DNA of 64,000 bases, taken from NCBI GenBank assembly GCA_947172415.1, contig OX359202.1, positions 6,062,899 through 6,126,898 of the forward strand, in the 5' to 3' direction. The position numbers and the translations under genes are program-made. Shown one piece after another: positions 31,810-45,600 of the stretch; the stretch's first letter is position 1, and each line of letters opens with the position of its first letter. The notes beneath the pieces are model-generated. The model had not been told where the DNA came from. It did no database searches and saw nothing but the letters and a program-made list of their open reading frames with translations. Source of the DNA: Chondrosia reniformis (taxonomy: Eukaryota; Porifera; Demospongiae; Chondrillida; Chondrillidae).

Positions 31810-34800
31810 TCCGGAAGAGTTTGTGATAGCTTCCAGAAGGATAGTAAATGTCTGATGAAATCCAGTGGAGGTGAGAAAGAAGACAAAATCTTGTGTATGT
31901 GTGGCGAAGACAGCGAATTTGGTGAAATGGCGAGCTGTGAGATTTGCGGGGGATGGTTTCACTTTCAGTGCTTGGGATACAAGGAGAACGTCGGTCTACT
32001 GGACGATCGAAGCTTTGTCTGCTGTTTCTACATGGCCTCGAAGACTGTGTCGCTGATGAGAGAGGTAGAGCAGCTGAGAAAAGAAGTGCAAGAGTTGCGG
32101 GGGAAGCTAGCCGAGAAAGAAGAGGAAAATGATCTGGATGGAAAGAATGCACAGCATGGAGATGGGGTAAAACACCCCAGTGAGGCGACGGTTCATCAGA
32201 ATGAGGCTTCCTTCAGCGAAGTGGTGAAGAGAAAGAAGAAACCAGGCAGGGCAAGCACCCCAACAAGCCAGACTCGCTCTCTTAAACCAGAAAGGAGGGA
32301 GAAGAGAAAAGTTGGGAAACAGTCTGTGGAGGTGAATGGAAGACAGCTGAGCCAGTCTAAGGAACGCAGTCCCCGTGTGAAGCCTGAGAAGAAGTTTGTG
32401 GGCAGGAGGAAGCTCTGGGGAACCAAACGAGTAACAACAGAAGAAGAGGTCAAGGCTTACTTGGTGAGTAGGGTGCCTGAAGCTGAGCCTCTGGAAGTGA
32501 ATCGGGTGTTCAAGAGTGAGGAGGGGCGTTACAGGTGGTGATTTTGGCTTGTGGGTGATGAGTGCGTGCTCAAGTTGATGGACGAGGGAGACTTTGGTGA
32601 GTATTGGAAGGTCGAGAGGTTTTCACCTTTTTTAGAGTCAGCAGTGGTGCGAGTGTTGAGTCGCTAGGTGCAGGGCAGGGTGTTGTACGGGGCGGAGGCT
32701 CAGAGGGAGTGGGAGAGGGTCATTCAACAAGTGGGGGTGTTGATGCGGTAATGGAAGGTGTTAACAATGTTTCGATGTTGTGTTGGAATGTTGCGGGTTG
32801 GTCTAAGGGTGGTATATTAGGTTCTGTGAGGTCCGTGGACAAGCATGACTTCAGGGCCAAAGTGATAGGAGCTTACAATCTCGATATTGCTTGTATAGTG
32901 GAGACTTGGCTTAGAGAGGGAGAGGAAGTGGAATTTGAGGGCTATCACTGGGTCGGTCATAACAGAGGTCAACTTAACAAAAACGCTGTGAGGGGGTCGG
33001 GTGGTGTGGGCTTGTTGATCAAACACACGATGTGCCAGTCCTGGTCAGTAGAGGTTGTTAATGTTGAGATTGAAGATGTCATGTGGGTGAAGTTTGAGAG
33101 CCATCAAGTAAACAAGGTGTTTTTTGTTGCGGTCTGCTACATTCCACTGGCTGGCTCCAGCCGGGATGTGGATACAGAGGAACGGTTTCTTATGTTGAGC
33201 GAGCAGATCCAGAGTTTTGGGTTGGAAGGCAGAGTGGTTGTGTGTGGAGATTTCAATGCAAGATGTGGTGATCTGGAGGATCTCAGGGATGAGATGGTAC
33301 TTTTGAAGGGCAACAGAAAGAGTGTGGATTCCGTGAAGAACAGTCAGGGTGAGCTCCTGATCGAATGTATGCAGAGTTCAGGCATGTGTTTCGTGAATGG
33401 CCGGAAAGGTGCTGATGAGTTCACTTGCATTTCAGGTAAAGGGTGTTCAGTGGTCGATTATTGCTTGGTCCCAGTAGAGGATTTGGATTGCATAGATGGC
33501 TTTGTGGTGGAGACCATGTCAAGGTGCGAGGCAAGGTTGTGTAGTGGTGAAGAGGATTACCACATACCTGACCATTCAGTCCTCTCTTGGAAGTTGTTGG
33601 TGGTAGGTCCTGGGGTGGAAGATGTGACTGGTAACAAGGGTGATCTGTTCTCGGGGGGAGACCAGGAGAAGATATGTGGTTCCTGAAGATTACATGGCAG
33701 AGGAATCTTCCTTCATCGAAAGGATCATCGGGGATCTCAAGCTGGTTGAAGGTGATCAGGCGAAGCTTGACCAAGTGTATGATGAACTCTGTGAAGGCTT
33801 AAGAAGAAACTTGAAGTTAGTGAAAGGTGGGAAGAAGTCCATGAGCCAACCGTGGTTCACGGCGTATCTGGCCAGACTGCGTAAGAGTATGCACAGAGCT
33901 GAGGCTGAATGGTTGAAGAAGAAGGGGAGTGGTGAGCAAGTGAATAGCAGGAATGATTATTTGAGAGCCAGAAACTCGTATGCGAAGGCAGTTAAGAAGG
34001 CGAAGAGGGACTTTCAGACACGAAAGCGGAGGGAGCTGGAGTCGGAGTTAAGTTGTCCAAAGAAGTTTTGGAGGTCCATAAAGAGACTTAATGTGCATAA
34101 CTCAAAGAAGAAAAGGAACCTTCTAGAAGTACTGGATGAAGATGGAAAACTGAGAACAGATGAGGAGGCTGTTGAGGTCTGGGCTAAACATTTCAGCAAG
34201 TTGCTGGGAACCCATATGGAGAAGGATGACAATACCCCTCCTCAGAGTAGTCATAGGGGTGTTCAATCTGAGTATGAAGATCGCTTGTGTCATCCCATAA
34301 CTATGGAAGAAGTACAGTGGGCGTTACACAGAGTGAGGAAGGACGCAGCTCCAGGGCAAGATGAGGTAGGGGCAGAAATGATGATGGCAGATTGTATGGC
34401 TGACGTGTGGCTGAACCTGTTTCAGGTGTGCTGGGAGTTTAGCATTGTTCCGTCAGTATGGAAGGAGAGTATAGTGGTTCCAGTACCAAAGAAGCAAGCA
34501 AGAGGGGTGTGTGAAGTGGACAATTTCCGTGGGGTATCTCTGTCATCTATCGTGTGCAAGACCATGTGTATGGTACTGAATGTGAGGTTGTCAACAGTGG
34601 CAGAAGAAGAAGGATGGATAGCTGGGGAACAAGGTGGGTTCTGAAAGATGAGAGGATGTAGAGACCAGGTATTATCATTAGTGCTATTGGGTCAGATGGA
34701 GATGATGAAGAAATTGAGGGGATTGATGGCAGCATTTATTGACTTCTCCAAAGCTTATGACAGAATAGATAGAGGGAAACTATGGAAGTGCCTAGAATCT

Positions 34801-36332
34801 ATGGGAGTGAATGACAAATTCCTGTCTTTTCTCCAATCGCTTTATGCTGGTACATCATGCTGGGTCAAAGTTGGTGACAAAGTCAAGTTTTGAATGTCAA
34901 TGTGGGCCAGGGCTGTGTCCTCTCTCCAGTGTTATTTTCTTTGTACATAAATAGCTTGGTGGATCAGTTGAAGAGCGCCAATTGTGGGATTGAGTGTGCT
35001 GGAGAGATCATACCAGGCTTGCTTTTTGCTGACGACACAGCGTTGCTCGCTCTGGGTGAGTCAGGGATCAAGAAGAGTTTGGATGTGCTAGTAGAGTGGT
35101 GCAGAGCCTGGGGGGTGAAGATAAATGTGAGCAAGTCTGGAATCATGCATGTGAGGCAGAAGAGAGTGGCTAAGACAGATGTGCAGTACGTTATTGACAA
35201 TGAGGAGATTCCCATGGTGGAGCAGTATAAGTACTTGGGATGTGTGGTTGACGAACATTTAGAGTTGAAGAACATGGTGGAGGAGAGGGCTTTGGCGGGC
35301 AAGAAGGCCCTGGGTGCTTGGTTTCATTGGTGTAGAACAGAGTTAGGTGACATAGGAGTGGGGGTGTTTAGGAAGCTTATGGCATCATTGGTGGAGTCGA
35401 CCATGCTGTATGGTTCAGAAATTTGGGGGTGCAATCGGGATCTGGAGAAGATAGAACAGGTTCAGATGAGGGCCCTGAGGTTGTTCTTTGGTGTCGGAAC
35501 TCTTCACCCGAAAGTTTCACTTTTAGCAGAGATGGGAGACCTATCGGTCAAGTGGCTGGCGAGGATGCGATGTGTGCTATTTTGGGGTAAGGTCCTGACC
35601 AGCAGAACATATGATGGACGGTTGCTAAGGCGGATAGCAGCGGAAGCAGTGAGGTTTGGCAGAGGTACTTGGATTTGTAAGATGAGCACGTGTTGGGGGC
35701 AGTTTGGGTGGAAGGATGTGAATGTGGAGGTACTCAAGGAGTTGTCGACTGTGGAAGTGAGAGAGATGCTGGAGGCCATTGCTTGGAGGAAAACGCAGGA
35801 GGAATGGGGCCAGGAGATGGAGACAAAGTCTAAGTTGGAGATACTGAAGAGGATTGTGAAGTTGGGAGAGTGGTCGGAGTGTGCGAGAGTGGGGAGAAGG
35901 ACGGACAGGAGGACGATGATAAAACTAAGAGGAGGCACGGCAGGATTTCAAATCGAGACGGGAAGATGGAGGGGAGTGACCAGACAGGAGAGAATATGTA
36001 AGGAATGTGACAGGGGTGAAGTGGAAGACGTGGAACATTGGTTGATGAGGTGTGAAGCATGGAAATCCCAACGTGTACAATTGGAGGCCTGGATGCAATG
36101 GCATAGTGACAAGTGCAGTACCCAGGATTCTACTGCATCTCTGCTGTCGGCTGCATGTAGCAACTATGAACTCTTGTCAATTATTTTGTGTATGTGGCAT
36201 GCAAGGTTCAGTTAACTCTATTTTGCATGTTCATATTATTTATTTTGTCTTGTTGTAAGTGCTGCATGGGGCCAATCCGTGCCCTAGTGCCAATGGGCAC
36301 GGTGCACTCTAATAATATTGATTGATTGATAT
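31810..36332 (+). mobile_element. APE-type non-LTR retrotransposon (LINE) with PHD-finger ORF1
   Basis: ORF1 (about 31855-32541) encodes a PHD finger (Cys pattern in LCMCGEDSEFGEMASCEIC, then WFHFQC), a leucine/charge-rich coiled coil and a basic tail. ORF2 begins with an apurinic-like endonuclease (32760-33600: MLCWNVAGWSKGG, CGDFNARCGD, PDHSVLSW), then reverse transcriptase (about 34300-35300: DNFRGVSLSSI, AAFIDFSKAYDRID, GQGCVLSPVLFSLYIN, LLFADDTALLAL) and a C-terminal Cys-His segment (CKECDRGEVEDVEHWLMRC). The 3' end is a short AATAAT/ATTG repeat tail. ORF2 is interrupted by a frame change near 33650, an in-frame TGA at 34642 and a frame change near 34890, so the copy is dead but young-looking. 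It is GC-richer than its surroundings. The clade was not settled; CR1/Jockey-like is a guess. Confidence 0.92.
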
Positions 36333-37720
36333 AGTTAATTAAGCTTTGTGAGTCTTACCTTCATTGCCAGCAAACTTCGAATAAATAATAAATAATGAAA
36401 GGTCCAAGTGGCTAGCGAAACTCATCCATTCCATTGTGCGGGCGGCCCCAGGGTTCCGACCCCTCCCCCAGCCTACGGGTCTATATAGCAGTTATATGAT
36501 AGCATCGAGGGGGCGAGGCCATTAAGTTGTCTAGGTCCTATAAAACTGATGGGATCTATAATCTCAGTAGAAACATGGTGCAGAGTGAAGCAACGAATTG
36601 AATTGAATCGTCAGAGTGATCGATCTGCTACGAATTCGTTGCCAGATCCGATTCCGATTTAATCTCGCATAGCTCAGACCATAGACCGCCCTAGATTTTG
36701 ATGACGTCATGGGGTCAGTGATATAGGTTTTCCTAGATTAATGAATGGCATTTGCGTTAACAAGAGCAGAGCATCGTTTGTCCTGGTTTCTGCCGCCAAC
36801 CTCGATTTCAATGTAGCAATCTCAGATATGTCGCCCTCAACCATCAGCCTTAGGCATCAAGATGCCATTAGGCTTTGGTGGTCCGGCTAGGTGAAATTCT
36901 GCTACACCCCCGAACCGGCTTTGGGAGGGGCGCAGCTTCCTTCCAGCCTAGCCGATTCACATCCTCAAAGAGAATGGAGAAAAGAGGGATGACCTATCTA
37001 AAGATCACCAGCCTACAACACATGCAAATCTCCAAATCCCCACCTATGGCAAACCATCTAATTATCTTCACACTGATCCACACCCAAGCTGTCCAGAACC
37101 CAGATCGTCCCACATTTAAACGCCTAACTATCAATATAATAACCAGAACACGCATCTGCCAATTAATCCTTAAGTATCGCAAACCATATAAAACAAAACT
37201 GTAGCTATCAAGGGAGGGAGCTATAAATAAATATATAGCTGTTGGGTGGGGAATTTTAGGAGACACACTTTCACCTCTTTCACCTCGTAAAGGTATAGGT
37301 CGAGTTATATCGCCTTAGCAACACTCTAGCCAATTACTACTACGATCCTTTCGTTCCTCATTGGTCCTTTAATCATCTTGACAACATAATATGACCAATA
37401 ATGTACATGTATTAATTTACACTAAGCGATTACAAAATCATCCTAGACGTACTACTCCGTTTATTCATTAACTTCGTTTACTATGTAAACACCATATAAC
37501 CCATACATAAACTCTGCAGTATCCACGCATTCCTGACACTTGCGGAATGTTAATTGTGTCATTCTATACAAGTGCAGGCATATAGAAGTCTAAGGAAGAG
37601 AGTAGCCACGGACAGCTATTGACGTTGTATGCCGAAGACAAATAGTTCGTGCCAGCTGTTACATATATATAAATCATTCAATTTTTGCAAGCAATAGTAG
37701 TAATGCATGTATTTGAATAT
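36333..37720. other. Gene-free stretch between LINE and CARD-CULT gene
   Basis: About 1.4 kb without a supported gene. The part from 36400 to 37000 is GC-richer (for example GCGGGCGGCCCCAGGGTTCC) and may be a fragment of another element, but I recognise no motif. One open frame of about 110 codons at 36875 has no family features. The remainder is AT-rich 3' flank of the minus-strand gene. Confidence 0.4.
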
Positions 37721-39225
<1,505 letters not shown>

Positions 39226-39653
39226 TGCTCCCAAAAATTGATAAGCACTTACAAGGTCCTAGATCCTTGGTACCCGTTTCGCGTACACATTTATATGATG
39301 ACGTCACAGGTCGGCGAGATAGACCCCCCCGAAGTGTTCCGAAAGTGGTAGGCGATGATAAACGCACTTATAACGCATACGCATTTTGACGTGTGAATCT
39401 CACCTCTCACCTCGGGTATTAAAACGATGAAAAACGTGTTATAAGCCCAAGCAAGGGTAGTTGCCCAGCCCCACTTCCGCAAAAATGGCTGCCGCCCGCG
39501 TAAGGTGGGTCTGGCACATTTCGCCGCATTTCTTCGTCTTGCTGACTCAGCATACCAGATAGCTCGTACGTAGCTGTACTTCGAGAATGCTTGTGCAATA
39601 GTTAAATCTATTACGCAATGTCAAATGGCAGCCATAAAGCAGCTGCAGTACAG
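39226..39653. promoter_or_regulatory. Divergent intergenic region CARD-CULT / APC1
   Basis: 430 bp between start codons. From 39585 onward the sequence is the duplicated APC1 upstream segment also found beside PEN-2. The two copies therefore show a minimal shared APC1 upstream region of about 70 bp (39585-39653). No TATA box was seen. Confidence 0.45.
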
Positions 39654-42600
39654 ATGGCGAGCATAAGCTTGACTCCCTTTAAGTTTGAAACTCCAAGAAG
39701 AAAAAATGTACGCAAGTTTGTGTCTTTAATTCGCCACAGACAGATATTTTATTGTTTCTTTTTAGAGTGAGAATGAAAACTGCTGTTGTCTAAGGCCGAG
39801 CAGTGCTGGGACAGCAGAAGGGGTTAGTCACGTGATCCAGCAGCCAGCTCTCATCATGTGCAGTGGATACTGCGTTGACTGTTTCCATGTCCTTTCCAAA
39901 TCTCCCTATAGCTGTATGTCTGTGGCAATAAAGTGATTTTGAGGAAGGGAATCTGCTCAGCATATGAACATGACAACAAGACCTTCACATCAGAGGTACC
40001 AGTGAAGCAAGTAAGTGATTAGAAGGAGAGTGTAGTTAATCTTACTTCTGGTGTACTTGGTAACTTCTTACATACAAGAATAATCTAGCATTACCTTCGG
40101 TCTACTGAGCAGAGCTGGTTGCTATGATGGTTGCTATGATGGTTGCTATGATGGTTGCTATGATGGTGTGGATCCAGTGGTTGTGTACATCACCTTTTAG
40201 CAAAGCTGTAATTTTCTTTTAGCTTATAAGTGTCTAGGTTCTGTTGGCATGGCAACTGACCACTTCTGTCATTTTGTGTTTATAAGTGTCTAGGTTCTTT
40301 ACTTTTTCATGTTTTTAGGCGTTTTGGTGCAGTTTTAGAGAGCAAGATGGCCGCCTCTTGGAATGTGTGTGTGTGGTCCATGTAGAGAGTTTGACTTTGC
40401 ACTCAGATAAAGGTCATTCCTACCATATTCCTGTTCCATTCAAAGTAAGGACTAGTCACACCTAAAGGAGATATATTCTGTATTCTGTTTATGCCTTGAT
40501 AAACATTTTCAGATACTGTGGACAGCGTTTTGATGATCAAACATTTGTAAATATGTGTTAGAAGGGAGATTGACTGTTAACTTTATTCTCAACTCCTTTT
40601 ATGCTTAAGTTTAGTTTACAGTTGGTATTTTCCCATTCCATATTAGGTAAGAAAGGTTTGGCCAATCAGTGGAGGCCTCCTGATTGAGAGAAGTATTGTG
40701 CAACTTCTTGACACTATTGTGCAAGGGTATGATAGCTAGGTAGTTTCACCCCCACCCTGTAACTTTACCTCCCAATTGGTTTCCATAGCGATGGACTGCC
40801 CCTTGTGTTCACCCTCACCCACCCTCTCGAGGACATCTGTCCATTGACAGCCAGTCAGAGAATTGGTAAGAGGCTTGAGACACATTCCTCAAAAATGGAA
40901 CTTTCTTACTCAAGTTCATTACAAGTTTTAACATTTATCATTAAAAGAAAATGAAAAATAGTTAATTGCAACTGCAAAAAAGTCGAACCAATCCACATAT
41001 TTATCAAATCAATGTGAGAGAGGAGGGGGATATTCTGCATGCAGCCCTAACAGTTATAATTCTAAACAAATGTTTTGCTATTTTTATTGTCCTCTGTTTT
41101 ATACTGTTGTTATTGGAATGTCACTATATAAATTGTTTAAAGGTCTACCCATGTCTGGTTACCTAGGTAACAGGAGTAATGTCAACTACCTTTACGAGCC
41201 ACATATGAGCATCCTTGCCACATTTGACGACCCCTCGATGGTGATGTCACATGACATGGCCTCCGGTGCCCACTCGGTGTGGATCCTCCGGAGGGCAGCA
41301 GTGGAAGTGAGTATTACCACGGCAAATCTGAAGCTCTGAATACCGTACTATACATGTCCATGATATGTGTTTGTATGTTATGTGTACTGTATTAATTGCA
41401 CAATAATTATGCAAGTCAGCTTGCTCAAAATCTACCATTCAAAATTAGAGTACTAACTATATAGTAAGTTAAGGAGGGAGGGACGGCGTTGGATAGAGCA
41501 CTGTTGGCTTTTACGAGCTTGTTTTCAGTTGTTGGTACTTGTACATTTATCCCTCTGTAATAATTTCAAGAGCAAGTACTTGTGGTTTTATTATCAGCTC
41601 TATGATTATATATGTATTGCAAACTCTATAGGACATTCCGACTCAGGTACCAGTGGTTGCTAAGGAGAAGGACCGTAGCTACCTTTACAAGGGAACTCCC
41701 AAGATAATGAGTACTTCAGCTCCTGAAAAATATCCTCCATTTATGGGTGGAGCCAGATCACCCTTTGCCACGCCCACTCAAAGATTAGTCTTCAAAACTC
41801 CAGACGTCCTGTCATCTGGGTTTCCAAGGTTACCCAAGTCTGTTCATAGTAAAGGAGGTCAAAGGTCAGGTAGATTTACTGAGGAACAACACAGTTTAAG
41901 AAGCCATCTGTTGGAAGGCAAAGTAAAGATTCGATCTCGTCTAGAATCTGACGTGAGGATCGGTAGTGGACAGACACCCATGAAGGGTCGCTTCACCACA
42001 CGTCTACCACACATAGCTGATGTGCCACCAGCAGGGGTCAGTGGATTGCGCAATGCCAAGTCTTACTCTCCCCTCCCCTCCTCTCCTCTCTGTCCGCACT
42101 ACTCCCGCTCCTGGTCCACCATCTTCTGTGACCCGCTCCTGAACGATGACTGCACTCTGGAGAGCATGGGGGAGCCACTCCTCCCCGAGATGTGCGTGGA
42201 GCTGGTGTGGGTGGAGAGCGACCCTAGGTACGTCTGACATGTCAGAACATCAAGCAGGGTATCACCCCCCTATGAAGTGGTGCCACACCCCCTATGAAGT
42301 GGTACCACACCCCCTATGATGTGGTGCCACTCCCCCTATGATGTGGTGCCACACCCCCTATGATATGGTGCCACGCCCCCTATGATATGGTGCCACACCC
42401 CCTATGATGTGGTGCCACGCCCCCTATGCTGTGGTGTCACGCCCCCTATGCTGTGGTGCCACGCCCCCTATGATGTGGTGTCATGCCCCATAATGTGAAG
42501 AGGTTGCGGTAGTTCTGTGCTATAACTTTACAGTGTGTGTGACCTTCCATCTCCAGCCTAGATTCCAGTTCCACGGGAGGTACTTCTGGTGCAAACAAGG

Positions 42601-45600
42601 TTTTCATCACAACAGATGTTAACCAGAGGAATTACATCTGTGTTGTCATGGAGACAGATTCCAAGATTAAACTTTTGGAGTTTTTTAAAGCTCCTGATCT
42701 GAAGGATCTTACAATATCTGAGAATGTATTGGTTGTACCAGCAGAGAAAGCTTTACCTATTAGGGTAAGTCCCTTCTTTACATAAGAGCCTTAGGGTAAG
42801 TCCCTTCTTCACATAAGAGCCTTAGGGTAAGTCCCTTCTTCACATAAGAGCCTAGGGTAAGTCCCTTCTTTACAGAGCCTTAGGGAAGTCCCTTGTATAA
42901 TACACAATAATATGAATAAGGCTGCCTTGCTACGTACATACACTGAAGAAAATATGATGTCTTTATATGCCAATTTAGGCTCTGGACATGATGCTGGTAA
43001 AGTACAAATCATCTCTCTCATTATATTCAGGAGCCAGCAAGGTATTATATATAAATATGCATATTTAAATAATGTACATATATATGTGTATTGTGGTCAA
43101 TGTTTACCTTATGTATTTGTTTTTTGCTGTCTGTCTATTTCAGTTGTGTGAGGTGGATCTAGATTGGACGAGGATTGTGGAGATGCTGCATCTGAAGAGA
43201 GAAGATCTGGATATAGTGGATGTGGTTCATAATGTACAAGGAGACTTTTCGGTCGTAGGTCCTTCACACAATTCTCCAAATGTAGACCTGTAAATATGGC
43301 TGCCTGTGTGCTGGTAGGTGCTGTCTAATGGATACCACATGTGGTGCAGTCTCCCTCCACCAGCCAGCACACCTCTGATGCAGCTCTGTCTGAAGGCCTT
43401 GCGTTCTGTGCTGGAGGATGAGGTCTTTCAAGAGGCAGTGTTTGACCTGTACAAGAAGAAGGTGGAATATGCTGAGGACACTTTAGAAGAAGAGTGGAGG
43501 TTGTTCAGGTCCTGGCTTCTTGCTTGTCTGGGCATTCGGGCTCTAGAGGTACAATACTCCCTAATTAATCAGCCATTTAATATTTGCTATTTCATATTCT
43601 CATCAGACTGGTGGCGCTGATGTCACACGTTGGTCACATGACCTGGTCCAGTCTGTTCCAGCTCTTGCTCTTTTTCAAAGTAGTAATGAAGACATTCTGA
43701 ATAGACTCTCCTCCTTCAAGAGGTCACCCACCTCCGTATCCCAGCAACCAGAATGTTTGCCTTATCTTCAGAAGTACACCACAACTGTTTTCTTGACCCT
43801 ACATTTAATATATGAAGTAAGTCAAAAGATAAAGATGATATTGCGTAACTGTTCAGGCACATGTTGTTATACCTCAGGAGCTGAAGCTGAACGTGACCAA
43901 TCAGAAAGAGACGGACATTTTGGGAACGTTATTGTATCAACTTGCTCAGTGGGTCCCTGTGCATGAGGTGTAAAGGATGCATGTAGCTCCTTCTTCTTTC
44001 TCTCTTAGCTGCTTTGGGTGGAGGGAGTATCTTGATGTCTACTTTAGGGACATCCCCTCACTGTGTCTCCAGCAGCCAGCCCTGCAGGCATCAGTTGCTC
44101 CACTGGTACCTGAGCTAAGGGTGCTAACCTTTATGGAATGGACACAAAGAATGATGGAGGGAGAAGAGGTAGTTTGGTAGTGTTGTCTGTGAAATGTTTA
44201 TAGAATGTCTGTCTCCCCCTCAGGTTGAGCCCTTTCCTGTTCTCTTTGGAGTAACAAACAGATTAATATACTTGCTCCAAGTGAGTACAAACTTGTTTAC
44301 TGATACACTGTATATAACTGCATACCCCTTATATTACGTCATCATCCTTGGTTATTGCATCACAATGCTGGGGTGTTGCATCACAATGCTGGGGTGTTGC
44401 ATTATACCCTTGTGTTATTGCATCACAATGCTGGGGTGTTGCATTATACCCTTGTGTTATTGCATCACAATGCTGTTATAGAGTTATGCCATACTGTTTG
44501 CTGGACACAATGATATTGATATGAGTAGATTCACCAGGAGATGTGGAAGAAGCTCTAGTTTTGAAGAGGAAGCTAACAAGATATTCCTTGAGTGAGTGCC
44601 AGAGATCTCTGTACCATTGAACTCTAGCTCCATATTGTCCTACTGTTAGTGTTCAAACAGCTGGTTCGTCTCAAGAAGAAAGAGTTGTGGTACTCCTAGC
44701 AAAGGTTGGAATGACGCAGTCTCTCCTCCAGACCATTCCATTTGGAGTGTGTCTGCCATTATGGAACTGTGTCTCATACTGCCAGCACAGCCCTTCTTCA
44801 ACATGGTCGCCCAACATATGCCAACTCGTTGGTATGTCAGCCATATTGCCATAGCAAGTTATATCTACATATATATGAGGTTGTCATGACTACAGGTCGT
44901 GAAGATATCGCTAAATCTTTGACATCAATTTCAAATTCTGACTCCTACAAACCTCCTCTTGTATCTGAGGTGGGTATTGTACAATGTAAATCCTTGATTA
45001 TATTATTACTTTTATACTCTTGTGTATGATTTGTATATTGCTTGTACATTACTTGTATATTGCTTGTATATTACTTACATACTGCTTGTATGTATTGCAT
45101 ACATATTAGCATATTGCTTGTATATCACTTGTATATTGCTTGTATATTACTTGTATACTCTTGTATACTATGGAGTGGTGTTACCTTTGTAGCATCAGGA
45201 TGAAGGAGATGATGGGATGGGCATGGATGAAGAGGTTTTAAAACTCATATTTAAAGAAGACCTGAGAATTGCTGAAGTTAGAAACTGTTTGCAGTCTTCC
45301 AAACCAGTTACCATAGATTTGAAGCAGAAACCAGAAGTCAGGTACATAGCTTGTAGTATACTGAGCAGACATGCCTATTGTTATTCACATTGTTAGAATG
45401 TGCGTAGTCCTGTGACACAGAATACTGATGCGTACTGTGGTAGATTGTCTGTCTGCATTTTCTCATGTTTCCTAGCGACCATGACTTCTTGGAGGATCAG
45501 GAGGAAGTTCTTCTTCTTGCTACTCAAAGGACAATGGCGCTCCCTGTTGCTCGGTATGTCTCTGTTGCTCGGTATGTCCTTGTTGCTCGGTATGTCCTTG

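Noticed and set aside
35504-36163. Minus-strand open frames opposite the LINE
   Set aside because: Shadows of the reverse transcriptase reading frame on the other strand.
36875-37204. Protein-coding gene of about 109 codons
   Set aside because: No family-like motif, no splice context, and composition like random AT-rich sequence.
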